The translations under genes and the position numbers were made by a program. The notes under the pieces were generated by a model. It was not told where the DNA came from. It ran no database searches and saw only the letters and a program-made list of their open reading frames with translations. A DNA stretch of 64,000 nt from UBA8752 sp040261275 (GTDB lineage: Bacteria; Bacteroidota; Bacteroidia; Flavobacteriales_D; Sanyastnellaceae), in assembly GCA_040261275.1 (NCBI GenBank), contig JBDQOI010000004.1, positions 46,498 through 110,497 of the forward strand. The letters run 5' to 3'. How positions within the stretch are numbered: position 1 is the first letter of the stretch; each line of letters starts with the position of its first letter. Of this stretch, positions 1 to 8,520 are shown piece after piece.

Positions 1-1890
1 GGCGTGTCACGCAGAATTTCCGGGGGATACATCGACCTCAGCCACGGATTGGATGTGGGACAAATTTATAAGCTGGGTTGGTCCTCATCTCGACCGGACC
101 GTTTGATTTCGGGATGGCAGGACAACGGGATCAACCTCCTGAAGGAGGGCATTCACGCCCAAGTGGCCGGAGCCGACGGTTTCCATTGTTTGTTCGCTCC
201 GCAATACCCGGATACAATGCTGGCAGCGGAATACTACGGCAAGGTGTTGCGCTCCCAAGACGACGGTTGGAGCTGGTTTCCTTGGGTGGCGAGCAATGGG
301 GCAGGGGTTCACGAACAAGGCGATTGGAACACCCCCATGGCCTTTTCACCCACCCAACCCCATCGCTACTTCATTGCAAAGCACAGGCTGTATTGGACCG
401 ATGATGATGGAGCCATCTGGAACCAGACGAACGCTTTGCCCGGACCCGAAATCGAAGTGCTGGCCCTTTCTCCTTCCCATGACAGCACGGCTGCAGTGGC
501 GAAGGGAACCACGGCCTTCCTCACCGTGGACCTGCAACATTGGCAACCGCTGACGGGCCTGCCCGGCTTGCCTGTGCTGGGTCTGTTGTTCGAAAAAGGG
601 CATACTGATCACCTCTGGGCCTCATTCGGCGGATACGACCCCGCAGCACGCGTCTGGAAGACGGAAGACGGTGGGGGCACATGGAACGCGGCAGGCTCCG
701 GACTGCCAGCCCTGCCTGTCAATGCCCTGGCCCATGATACGGTGGCCGGGGACCTGTTTGCCGGCACCGATGCCGGCGTTTACGTTCTGCCCTTCGGAAG
801 CGAAGATTGGATCCCCTACAAATCGGGATTGCCCGAGGTCATCTGCTCGGATCTGGGCATCCGGCATCCGACCGGAGAATTGCTCCTCGCCACCTATGGA
901 CGCGGGATCTGGAAGGCCCCACTGTATTCGACTCCCGAGCACGACGCTGCCATCGTGGGCTTGGAGTTTCATCATGCTTCTCCGTGTTCCGGGCCCATCG
1001 ACGTGGCGGCACAGTTTCGAAACGCGGGCAGCGACACATTGGTGGCCGCCACATTGGTTTGGCACGGTGTCGACACCGTGGATTACGGCTTTATCCTCCC
1101 ACCGGGTCTTGAAACCCCTTTGGATTGGGACCAAGCCCATCGCGGATCTGTGGACCCCGGTGGCACGTTGACCGTTCGCATTCTTTCCATCACGGGTTTG
1201 TCAGGCGGACTCGCCGGAGGCCAATTGACCCTTGGAACCGATGCCGTACCCGAAAACGACATGCTCGGTCGGTCTTGGCCATACAGGCAAGCATCAGGAG
1301 CGGTGGTCATGTCGACCTTGGCGGACTGCACCCCACGGGAATCGGCATGGGACGTCCTGGACACTTCGGGCTCATCTTGGGGCGCACGACAGCATTTCCC
1401 CATCGAATCTGCAAAACTGGACACCCTATGCCTTTCACACGGATGCTATGACGTTCAGCTCCATGATGGTTCGGCCAATGGATTCGCGGGACCCATGTGC
1501 GGAATGGAAGGCGCCCTGGTTTTGCTGTCTACCGCTGGGGATACGCTGTGGTCAGTCACCGACTCTGCCGGCATTGATTTCGCTTCAGGTCCCGGAGGCG
1601 GATTTTGCTTGCCGGTGAACGGAGCGGAAGGATGCACTTCCATTCTGGCGTGCAATTTCGATCCGGCTGCGGGCATCGATAACGGCTCCTGTCTCTTTGG
1701 CTGCGTAGGAAGCACGTGCCCGGGAGATATGGATGGCGACGGGCTGTACGGCGCTTCCGACATCTTGGCCGTTCTGGCTGAATTCGGATGCATTTTGGAT
1801 TGTCTACGGGATCTTACCGGCGATGGTACTGTATCTGCCAATGATGTCCTGGCACTGTTGGCATTGTACGGCGAATCGTGCGCTGAATGA
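1..1890 (+). CDS. Secreted beta-propeller (Asp-box/sortilin-like) protein with dockerin-like C-terminus, 5' partial
   Basis: The reading frame is already open at base 1, so the N-terminus lies outside the window; the GTG at 4 is probably internal. The first ~310 visible residues carry Asp-box motifs of the S-x-D-x-G-x-T-W type (SQDDGWSW, TDDDGAIW, TEDGGGTW), as in sortilin/BNR propellers that bind extracellular glycans or proteins. A beta-sandwich-like stretch follows, then a Cys-rich GC...CNFDPAA...DNGSC motif and two calcium-loop-like repeats (DMDGDGLYGASD and DLTGDGTVSAND), each followed by a hydrophobic helix, ending GESC. The same C-terminal module ends three other proteins here. No T9SS type A domain follows it. 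It is almost certainly exported; its ligand is unknown. Confidence 0.75.
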   Translation, partial: GVSRRISGGYIDLSHGLDVGQIYKLGWSSSRPDRLISGWQDNGINLLKEGIHAQVAGADGFHCLFAPQYPDTMLAAEYYGKVLRSQDDGWSWFPWVASNGAGVHEQGDWNTPMAFSPTQPHRYFIAKHRLYWTDDDGAIWNQTNALPGPEIEVLALSPSHDSTAAVAKGTTAFLTVDLQHWQPLTGLPGLPVLGLLFEKGHTDHLWASFGGYDPAARVWKTEDGGGTWNAAGSGLPALPVNALAHDTVAGDLFAGTDAGVYVLPFGSEDWIPYKSGLPEVICSDLGIRHPTGELLLATYGRGIWKAPLYSTPEHDAAIVGLEFHHASPCSGPIDVAAQFRNAGSDTLVAATLVWHGVDTVDYGFILPPGLETPLDWDQAHRGSVDPGGTLTVRILSITGLSGGLAGGQLTLGTDAVPENDMLGRSWPYRQASGAVVMSTLADCTPRESAWDVLDTSGSSWGARQHFPIESAKLDTLCLSHGCYDVQLHDGSANGFAGPMCGMEGALVLLSTAGDTLWSVTDSAGIDFASGPGGGFCLPVNGAEGCTSILACNFDPAAGIDNGSCLFGCVGSTCPGDMDGDGLYGASDILAVLAEFGCILDCLRDLTGDGTVSANDVLALLALYGESCAE

Positions 1891-1899
1891 GGATTCCGG

Positions 1900-2814
1900 A
1901 TGCATCTTGCGCCCGCCATGGCCGCTCGACCTCCCCGCCCCAAACTCAACATTCGCCGTTGGATCTCTGAAATCGAGGCTCCCTTGCATGCACTGGTCCG
2001 ATCCGAACTCGGCCTGGGCAGCACGACGGCGTCCCGCAACCTGATCAAAAGCGGTGCGGTGCGCGTGGATGGCGAGGTGGTGAAGATTCCATCACTGGTC
2101 ATTCCATTAGGACAGGAAATCTCTGTTCCGGAAGAGCGCGAGGCGCGCAAGACGGAGCGAGCTGATGCCCCCAAGTCCATCCGTCCGGCAGACGACCTTC
2201 CTTTCGAAGTCCTGTACGAGGATGATGACATTTTCTGCTACCTGAAGCCAGCAGGTTGGGTCCTCGCATCGCCGAATCCCAGGGTCGACACCAGTTTTAC
2301 GAGGGTCAAGGAATATTTGATGGCGCGTGACCTCGCCGGCGGAAACCCGGAACGCGCGGTGCACTTTGTGAACATGATCGATCGGGACAGCAGCGGCATT
2401 GCCGTGGTCGTTCGCGACATGGGCTTGCGCAAGCGATTGCAGGAGAATTGGTCCTCCCAGCGGTTTGAGTCCTATCTCCTGCTGCAGGGAGAAATTCCGG
2501 AGGATGGTGAATTCAGTGCCCGCAGGAAACCAGGAGAGAAATACTCCGCCAAGAAATTTCCATTCCGACGCATGCGCACGGGAGGGAGGTTCTGCATCCT
2601 CAAAGTGCAAGCAGGTGTGCAAGACATTCCGGACATTCTGCCCGGTTTACGTCATCACAATTGCATGGTGTGTGGCCTAGGGCCAGACGCGCCTGACCCA
2701 TTGGGTAGACAAGGCGTTCATCTGTTCAGAATCGTGTTGACGGACAATGAGATGGACGCCATGTGGGAGATAAAGACCCGCGTTCCAAAGGAATTCCTCA
2801 GGGTGGTGAAATGA
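1900..2814 (+). CDS. S4-domain RluA-type pseudouridine synthase, divergent
   Basis: 304 residues. An S4-like RNA-binding segment (about 25-75) precedes a pseudouridine-synthase core. The family active site HRLDxxTSG reads NMIDRDSSG here: the catalytic Asp (D161) is kept but the preceding His-Arg-Leu is lost. The downstream K-x-Y position reads ESYLLLQG. The C-terminal third has CMVCG and ends in an alpha/beta segment. Members isomerise uridine in rRNA or tRNA, or act on other RNA. The start could be ATG 1900 or ATG 1918; both leave the S4 region intact. It lies 9 nt after the preceding gene and is followed by a hairpin terminator. The substrate cannot be told. Confidence 0.7.
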   Translation: MHLAPAMAARPPRPKLNIRRWISEIEAPLHALVRSELGLGSTTASRNLIKSGAVRVDGEVVKIPSLVIPLGQEISVPEEREARKTERADAPKSIRPADDLPFEVLYEDDDIFCYLKPAGWVLASPNPRVDTSFTRVKEYLMARDLAGGNPERAVHFVNMIDRDSSGIAVVVRDMGLRKRLQENWSSQRFESYLLLQGEIPEDGEFSARRKPGEKYSAKKFPFRRMRTGGRFCILKVQAGVQDIPDILPGLRHHNCMVCGLGPDAPDPLGRQGVHLFRIVLTDNEMDAMWEIKTRVPKEFLRVVK

Positions 2815-2818
2815 GAAA

Positions 2819-2838
2819 CGCCCCGACGTTTCGGGGCG
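2819..2838 (+). terminator. Hairpin terminator after the pseudouridine synthase gene
   Basis: A perfect 8-bp stem (CGCCCCGA with TCGGGGCG) closes a 4-nt loop 4 nt after the TGA at 2812-2814. Only a weak pyrimidine run (CTTCAACCTT) follows, so termination efficiency is uncertain. Confidence 0.6.
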
Positions 2839-3010
2839 CTTCAACCTTAACCAAATCTGTACCGGGTCTTCGCCGGTACATTGAACCAAAAAAATCGCTG
2901 CTTTCAGCTGTGAAGTGTATTCCAACTTCTATGCCAAAACGCACGAAGAGGGAGATAGGTCGCACCACAGAACTCACAATGAATGCCAATGAACGTGCTT
3001 TCACCCTTGG

Positions 3011-3018
3011 TATCTTTG
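3011..3018 (+). promoter_or_regulatory. -7 promoter box TATCTTTG upstream of the thiolase gene
   Basis: TATCTTTG is an exact match to the Bacteroidota sigma-A -7 consensus TAnnTTTG, 19 nt before the thiolase ATG. No good -33 TTTG is visible at the usual 19-21 nt spacing. The rest of the 2815-3037 gap holds only the terminator of the preceding gene. Confidence 0.5.
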
Positions 3019-3037
3019 CGAAACGCAACCCTCTGAA

Positions 3038-4216
3038 ATGAGCAGAAAAGTCGTTATCGCCTCCGCCCGCCGAACCCCGATGGGGTCATTCCTCGGCCAC
3101 CTTTCCTCCGTTCCGGCCACTGCATTGGGCAGTGCCGCCATCTCCGCAGCCATCGAGTCGGCTGGAGTCCAAGCAGCAGACATTCAAGAAGTCTTCATGG
3201 GGAATGTCCTCCAGGCCGGACTGGGACAAGCCCCTGCCAGGCAAGCCGCCATGGGTGCGGGAATCCCCGACACGGTTCCCTGCACCACAGTGAACAAGGT
3301 TTGTGCGTCGGGAATGAAAGCCATCCATATGGCCGTCCACGCGATCGCTTCGGGAGAATCCGACATCGCAGTGGCAGGCGGCATGGAGAACATGTCTCAG
3401 GTGCCCCATTATTTGAAGGGCCGCCAATCCGTGAAACTCGGCAACATCAAGGCTGTGGACGGGATGGTACACGACGGACTGACGGACGTTTACAACCAGC
3501 AGCACATGGGGGTCTGTGCCGAGCTGTGTGCCAAGGAGCACGATTTCTCGAGGGAGGACCAAGATGCGTTCGCCATTGAGAGCTACCGCCGATCTGCAGA
3601 AGCTTGGGCAACAGGTGCCTTTTCATCTGAGATAGCGGCAGTTGCTGTGCCCCAGCGGAAGGGCGACCCGGTCATGGTGGCGGAAGACGAGGAATACCGG
3701 AATGTCAAGTTGGAAAAGATCCCCCAACTGCGCCCTGTATTCGACAAGGAAGGTTCCGTCACAGCTGCCAACGCCAGCACCCTGAATGACGGGGCCTCCG
3801 CGCTGGTTCTCATGGCCGAAGAAACCGCACAAGCCATGGGCATCCAGCCCTTGGCGCGCATTTTATCCAATGCAGATGCCGCCCACGATCCAGATCGTTT
3901 CACCACGGCGCCTTCTAAAGCCCTTCCCATTGCCTTGGAGCGCGCGGGTATGACCATGGAGGAAATGGACCTGATCGAGTTGAATGAAGCTTTTGCCGTC
4001 GTGGGGTTGTCCAACATCAAGTTGCTCGGCTTGGACGCGAAAAAGGTCAATGTCCATGGTGGAGCTGTTTCGCTCGGTCACCCCCTCGGAAATTCAGGCA
4101 GCCGAATCGTGGTTACCCTCGCGCATGCATTGGCCCGATATGACAAGCGCTATGGGGCCGCCGGCATTTGCAATGGCGGAGGCGGGGCCAGCGCCATGGT
4201 GATTGAGCGCATCTGA
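3038..4216 (+). CDS. Acetyl-CoA C-acyltransferase (thiolase)
   Basis: 392 residues, the normal thiolase length. The nucleophile is Cys89 in NKVCASGMK. His348 lies in GHPLGNSG and the second catalytic Cys378 in GICNGGGG, so all three active-site residues are present. It interconverts two acetyl-CoA with acetoacetyl-CoA, or cleaves 3-ketoacyl-CoA, in the cytoplasm. Length and the GHPLGNSG motif suit the acetoacetyl-CoA thiolase (AtoB/PhaA) branch, but the sequence alone does not exclude a beta-oxidation role. 3-hydroxyacyl-CoA dehydrogenase, enoyl-CoA hydratase and HMG-CoA lyase genes occur elsewhere in the window. The peptidase gene starts 3 nt downstream, so the two are probably co-transcribed. 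Confidence 0.93.
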   Translation: MSRKVVIASARRTPMGSFLGHLSSVPATALGSAAISAAIESAGVQAADIQEVFMGNVLQAGLGQAPARQAAMGAGIPDTVPCTTVNKVCASGMKAIHMAVHAIASGESDIAVAGGMENMSQVPHYLKGRQSVKLGNIKAVDGMVHDGLTDVYNQQHMGVCAELCAKEHDFSREDQDAFAIESYRRSAEAWATGAFSSEIAAVAVPQRKGDPVMVAEDEEYRNVKLEKIPQLRPVFDKEGSVTAANASTLNDGASALVLMAEETAQAMGIQPLARILSNADAAHDPDRFTTAPSKALPIALERAGMTMEEMDLIELNEAFAVVGLSNIKLLGLDAKKVNVHGGAVSLGHPLGNSGSRIVVTLAHALARYDKRYGAAGICNGGGGASAMVIERI

Positions 4217-4219
4217 CCC

Positions 4220-4960
4220 ATGCAGCCCGGAATCATCAGCGTTCCCTTGGCTCCCATCCGTGCGGAAGCCGACGACAGATCGGAAATGGTCACGCAGGGA
4301 CTCTTCGGGGAGGCTGTGGAATGGGAAGCTGCGGAAGCACCCGGCTGGGTCCGGATTCGATTGACCCGTGATGGGTATACCGGATTCACCGACGAGAAAC
4401 TGATTTCCGCAACACCCGACGCCTTGGGTGCATTTGGTGAAGAAACCGCGACCCTGCGCGCCCCGCTGACCATGATCGAATGGCAGGGGAGGCCGCACCA
4501 CCTTCCGGCGGGATCCCGGGTACCGCAATCCATTTGGCCTCACACTCCTCCCCACGTGGAATCACCGGTGGAAGTAGCCACACAATTTCTCGGCGCGCCC
4601 TACTTGTGGGGAGGCAAAAGTGTATTGGGTATCGATTGCAGTGGACTGACCCAACTGAGCTGTGACCTCTGTGGTATGGACTTGCCCCGCGACGCTTCCG
4701 ATCAGTGGCGTCTTCTGCAATCCTCACAAGTCCACTTCGAAAATCTGGAGCACGGCGACTTGGTCTTCTTTCACAAAGTCAGCCCTGAGAAGATTACCCA
4801 CGTGGGATTCGCATGGCAGCCCGATGGCCAGCCCATGGGCGTCCTGCACGCATCAGGAGAGGTGCGCATTGACATTTTGAATGAGAGCGGAATCATGCGC
4901 CAAGGCAAGAGAACCCATCACTGGTCTGGCGCTGCCCGCATTCCGGTCACTGCTGGATGA
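4220..4960 (+). CDS. SH3-like plus NlpC/P60 cysteine peptidase
   Basis: 246 residues. An N-terminal bacterial SH3-like segment (about 1-70) precedes an NlpC/P60 domain with Cys140 (GIDCSGLT), His194 (THVGFAW) and a third polar residue at His210 (LHAS). This matches the YkfC-type gamma-D-glutamyl-L-diamino-acid endopeptidases that cut or recycle peptidoglycan stem peptides. No signal peptide is evident, which favours cytoplasmic muropeptide recycling over wall cleavage, although an exported role is not excluded. It starts 3 nt after the thiolase stop. Its last 14 bp overlap the convergent gene ending at 4947. Confidence 0.85.
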   Translation: MQPGIISVPLAPIRAEADDRSEMVTQGLFGEAVEWEAAEAPGWVRIRLTRDGYTGFTDEKLISATPDALGAFGEETATLRAPLTMIEWQGRPHHLPAGSRVPQSIWPHTPPHVESPVEVATQFLGAPYLWGGKSVLGIDCSGLTQLSCDLCGMDLPRDASDQWRLLQSSQVHFENLEHGDLVFFHKVSPEKITHVGFAWQPDGQPMGVLHASGEVRIDILNESGIMRQGKRTHHWSGAARIPVTAG

Positions 4961-6476
4961 CCAGACGCTGGGTTTCTGCAATATTGCGGAAGAGATAGAC
5001 GCCTTCTGACAAGCCGTCGAGTTTGATTCTGTCGTTGGCAGAGCGGAAGGTGCCCGCCAACACTTGTCGCCCTCCCAAATCGAACAAGGACCAATCCGTA
5101 CCCACGAATTCGGGGTGGACCAAAACCTGCACCTGGCCCGAGGCAGGATTGGGTTGCAATCGGATTTCAGGGGCGGGTGCTTTCAGCGGCTCCACGCTGG
5201 AGAGAAGTGGAGTTTCCAGTGAAATGTCCTCATCTCCCACCTGATAGAACACGTAGTCGAAGAACACGAAGAACATCTCGTCCTCGGTATGGTCTCCGTA
5301 CTGCACCAAAGCCGGTGGATCGCTCGGGTTAAAGGGATTGTTTGCCGTGTTGTCATACGTGGCGATTCCATGCAAGGTGTAGCCCGCGGGAATGAGCGTC
5401 AAATGGGGAAAGGTGAAGAAGCCTTGCCAATTGAAGTCCCATGCCGGGATGGAAATGAGAGGGATGGTATCCTGGCCGTTGGGACCTGTTGCGAACACTT
5501 CCCATGAAACCCCCACAAGGTGGCAATGGGGGACAATGCTGATCAGACTCAAGGCCACGGGAATGTCATAGGTCCCGTGAAAGGTCTTGACTTGATTGGC
5601 GGGAATGAAAAAGGGCTCGCCCAATGCCCAAGGCCCCATGATGCCTGTGGTTACTTCCCGTTCAATGGGGCCATCGGTCAGAAATACGTTGATCTCCGTC
5701 TGGTCCGACTCCTCCACAGCACTGGGACCGTAGTGCATCTGGACAAGCAAGTCGCTCTGCGCGGGCAGCACTCGGCCCAACCCTTCGGGATACACGACCG
5801 TCTGCGTGCCGGGAACCCATCCGCCAAAGAAGTTCTCGTAGGCTTCAAACCCGAAATCCCCAAAGCTCTCATACCCCGGGGCGGGATCCTGTCCGTCCAA
5901 TGCAGCCGCGACCCCTTCGATGTCCACTCCCAGAATGGCATGGTGGGCGATGGTGCCATTGCCCGGCCTCACCTCCAGTGCGCGCACATGAACGTCTTCT
6001 TCGAATCCGGTAGGCATGACAAAGACCTGGTATTGGTCGGTCATATCGCCATCGTGCGTGTACGGCTCTGACATGGAGAACACGAGATCCGGTTCTCCCA
6101 CCTGGCTGCCTTCCGGGAACACCGGCAATCCCGGGTTTTCCGCAGGATCTCCCTCCGGCATCCCCGCATCGACCCATGCACTCAAGGTCTCGATTTCCTC
6201 TGAAGAGAGGACGCGCTCTCCCACGAAGTGACTGTAATCGGCATCGGGCGTCCAGGGTGGCATGTAGCCAATGGAGGTCACGTACTCGATGAAGGGCCCA
6301 TACGCTGCGACCTCCTCAAACGTGGTGAAAGGCATGGGGCCAATCTCTCCTGTGCGATGGCATTCCGTGCACGCGTTGTGGATGATGGGTGCCACATCCG
6401 CATGGTAGGTTACCTGGGCTGTGGAGGCCGTGACCGACATGAACAGAAGGAGGCTGACAAACGGAAGTCTAATCAT
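4947..6476 (-). CDS. Secreted haem-c/copper monooxygenase-like protein with T9SS type A C-terminus
   Basis: 509 residues from ATG 6476, chosen because it begins a clean signal peptide (MIRLPFVSLLLF...STAQ). A small c-type haem domain follows, with CTECH at 36-40. Then comes a PHM-like type II copper monooxygenase region with all expected ligands: His178-His179 (AHHAILG), His248 (QMHYGP), His317-x-His319 (PHCHL) and Met401 (EDEMFF). Residues ~430-509 (LQPNPASG...GVYLF...LVIQQ) are a T9SS type A sorting domain, so the protein is exported and probably surface-anchored. Substrate unknown. It is closely paralogous to the protein at 7011-8459 and is the last gene of a three-gene minus-strand cluster. 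Confidence 0.8.
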   Translation of the reverse strand: MIRLPFVSLLLFMSVTASTAQVTYHADVAPIIHNACTECHRTGEIGPMPFTTFEEVAAYGPFIEYVTSIGYMPPWTPDADYSHFVGERVLSSEEIETLSAWVDAGMPEGDPAENPGLPVFPEGSQVGEPDLVFSMSEPYTHDGDMTDQYQVFVMPTGFEEDVHVRALEVRPGNGTIAHHAILGVDIEGVAAALDGQDPAPGYESFGDFGFEAYENFFGGWVPGTQTVVYPEGLGRVLPAQSDLLVQMHYGPSAVEESDQTEINVFLTDGPIEREVTTGIMGPWALGEPFFIPANQVKTFHGTYDIPVALSLISIVPHCHLVGVSWEVFATGPNGQDTIPLISIPAWDFNWQGFFTFPHLTLIPAGYTLHGIATYDNTANNPFNPSDPPALVQYGDHTEDEMFFVFFDYVFYQVGDEDISLETPLLSSVEPLKAPAPEIRLQPNPASGQVQVLVHPEFVGTDWSLFDLGGRQVLAGTFRSANDRIKLDGLSEGVYLFRNIAETQRLVIQQ

Positions 6477-6490
6477 GGGCTTGAATGTAG
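6474..6490 (-). promoter_or_regulatory. Start-site promoter element TACATTCA plus start codon, copy 1
   Basis: Read on the minus strand, CTACATTCAAGCCCATG ends with the ATG of the haem/copper protein. TACATTCA resembles the Bacteroidota -7 box and lies 5 nt before the ATG. The identical 17-mer precedes the symporter ATG at 8521-8537. Confidence 0.4.
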
Positions 6491-6523
6491 AAGACAAAAC
6501 GGGTACGCATGACTGCGCCTGAA

Positions 6524-7021
6524 TCAATCATTCATCAGTGGAACTTGTATTCCCTCAATGGGGCATCCCACCGCATCGGTATGCGGAACACTCACAGGGT
6601 CGCCTGCCATCAACTCATTCAGGGCTTCATGCAGGTCACGGCGGCGGGTTCGACTCTTTCGCCTTCCGGGAGCGAAGTATCTGTCATTGATGCGCCCGCG
6701 GTAGACCACCGAGTCCTGGTCATCCAGTACGAAAACTTCGGGTGTCCATCGGGCCCCGAGCCGTTCCGCCCATCCCGAAGTATCAGGTTGCAGAGGCATG
6801 GAGAGTCCATAGATGGAGTCGAATTCCGCGATCTGCTCCGCACGGGTGGACAGGTTGGGGAACAAGCCAACGAACTCAACGGGGGCATTCACGAATTCCT
6901 TTTCCGTCAAGCGCAGGTCGTAGGTCATGTCCTGGCAAATCGGACACAGCGGCGCCAGAAAGACCAGGACGCGGTACAAAACGGAAGAAGGGGAGGACAC
7001 GTTCATCCGTTTAACAGTCAT
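6524..7021 (-). CDS. CPIC-type redoxin/thioredoxin-fold protein
   Basis: 165 residues from ATG 7021; ATG 7006 is an equally good start. The N-terminal beta strand runs straight into APLCPICQDM, a thioredoxin-fold CxxC active site, and later elements (TPEVFVLDD, VVYRGRIND) match AhpC/TSA-like redoxins. No clear signal peptide is visible, so a cytoplasmic or membrane-proximal location is possible. The gene sits between two haem/copper paralogues on the same strand, overlapping the stop of the upstream one. A role in reducing disulfides, or in haem or copper maturation for these proteins, is inferred from position only. Confidence 0.7.
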   Translation of the reverse strand: MTVKRMNVSSPSSVLYRVLVFLAPLCPICQDMTYDLRLTEKEFVNAPVEFVGLFPNLSTRAEQIAEFDSIYGLSMPLQPDTSGWAERLGARWTPEVFVLDDQDSVVYRGRINDRYFAPGRRKSRTRRRDLHEALNELMAGDPVSVPHTDAVGCPIEGIQVPLMND

Positions 7022-8459
7022 CGCCAAAATTGCCCAGCAGGGTCAGGATGTCCGAGACCGTGATGGCTCCATCTCCATCCACATCCTCGACGCAATCCAA
7101 CAGACAACCGAAGTTGGCGAGCAGCATCAAGACATCGCTCACGCCAATGATACCGTCACCCGAGATGTCTCCCGGACATTCCGCGGCATCAGGGCCGAGC
7201 GCAATGTCCTCATCTCCGTCCTGGTAGGGGACCAGATCGAGAAAAATGAAAAACATCTCGTCCTCTGTTCCTTCACCAAAGGTGACCCATTGAGGCGGGT
7301 CGTTGGGGTTGAAGGGATTCTCCGCCGTGTTGTCATATGTCGCCTCTCCATGCAGCGTATATCCCTCCGGCACCTTGGTCAGGTGGGTGAAAGTGAAGAA
7401 CCCCTGCCAATTGAAGTCCCATGAGGGTATGGAAATCAAGGGGATGGTGTCCAGGTTGTCTGGCGATGTGGCGTAGACCAGCCAGGATGAACCGATCAGG
7501 TGGCAATGCGGGGCAATGCTCATGAGGCTGACATCCGCGGTGACCGGAAGTGTTCCGTGGAAATGGGAAACTTGGCCTGGCGGGAGGATGAAGGGAGCAT
7601 CCAAATGCTGGGGTCCCATGATGGCCGTAATCACTTCCCTTTCGATGGGTACGTCGGACAGAAAGACGTTCACCTGGGTCAAATCGGTTTCCGTCACGGG
7701 AGTAGGGCCGTAATGCATTTGCATCAGCAGGTCGGATCCCGCATGTAGGGTCCGGCCAATGCCCGGCGGGTAGCTCACGGTCAACGCGCCCGGAACCCAA
7801 GCACCGAAGAACGAGCTCTCGGCGTCGAAGCCAAATCCGCCGAAACTCTCGTATCCGGGACCCGGTTCAGCAGCATCGAGTTGGGCCGCTGTTCCCGTTA
7901 CATCGAGACCGAGGATGGCGTGATGGGCGACGTTGCCATTGCCCGGCTCCACCTCGAGTGCCCGAATGGCCACATCCTGTGCGTAGTCAGAAGGCAAGAC
8001 GAAGACCTGGTATTGATCGGTCATGTCACCCTCGTGCGTGTAAGGCTCAGGCATGGCCAAAACAGCGTCTGGCGTCCCCAGCGTGCTCCCGTCAGGAAAG
8101 TCGGGAAGTCCGGGGTTGTCAGCGGGGTCACCTTCTGGTTTGCCTGCGTCTACCCATGCCTGGAGCGTCGCCTTCTGCTCGGGCGTGAGCACATTCTCCC
8201 CCACGAAATGGCGGTAATCGGCATCGGGCGACCAAGGCGGCATGTAGCCGATGGACGTCACATAGGCAATGAATTCACCGTATGCGGCCACTTCGGAGAA
8301 TGAAGTGAACGGCATGGGGGCAATTTCATCCGGACGATGACAACCTGTGCAATGGTTGTAGATGATGGGTGCCACATTCTCATGGTAGGTCACGGTCTGC
8401 GCCTCTATTTCCAGAAGAGGATGGAAAAGAAGCAAAAGGAAGGGCAACAAGCGTGGCAT
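7011..8459 (-). CDS. Secreted haem-c/copper monooxygenase-like protein with dockerin-like C-terminus
   Basis: 482 residues with a signal peptide (residues ~1-20). The CTGCH haem site is at 37-41. PHM-like copper ligands are His179-His180, His249, His318-x-His320 and Met402. It aligns over its full length with the protein at 4947-6476 until about residue 415. There the sibling's T9SS type A domain is replaced by two calcium-loop repeats (DISGDGIIGVSD and DVDGDGAITVSD), each followed by LL-x-x-FG and Cys. First gene of the minus-strand trio. The fold suggests O2-dependent hydroxylation with electrons delivered through the haem; the substrate is unknown. Confidence 0.8.
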   Translation of the reverse strand: MPRLLPFLLLLFHPLLEIEAQTVTYHENVAPIIYNHCTGCHRPDEIAPMPFTSFSEVAAYGEFIAYVTSIGYMPPWSPDADYRHFVGENVLTPEQKATLQAWVDAGKPEGDPADNPGLPDFPDGSTLGTPDAVLAMPEPYTHEGDMTDQYQVFVLPSDYAQDVAIRALEVEPGNGNVAHHAILGLDVTGTAAQLDAAEPGPGYESFGGFGFDAESSFFGAWVPGALTVSYPPGIGRTLHAGSDLLMQMHYGPTPVTETDLTQVNVFLSDVPIEREVITAIMGPQHLDAPFILPPGQVSHFHGTLPVTADVSLMSIAPHCHLIGSSWLVYATSPDNLDTIPLISIPSWDFNWQGFFTFTHLTKVPEGYTLHGEATYDNTAENPFNPNDPPQWVTFGEGTEDEMFFIFLDLVPYQDGDEDIALGPDAAECPGDISGDGIIGVSDVLMLLANFGCLLDCVEDVDGDGAITVSDILTLLGNFGDDC

Positions 8460-8462
8460 GCT

Positions 8463-8470
8463 TGAAGATA
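8463..8470 (-). promoter_or_regulatory. -7-like box TATCTTCA 3 nt before the ATG
   Basis: On the minus strand TATCTTCAAGC is directly followed by the ATG of the haem/copper gene at 8459. It resembles the elements at 6474-6490 and 8521-8537 and fits the near-leaderless pattern. Confidence 0.35.
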
Positions 8471-8520
8471 ACGAATGGCGAGCTCATGGGTTGAACGGGA
8501 CGTGCCTCGAACTTCAAGTG

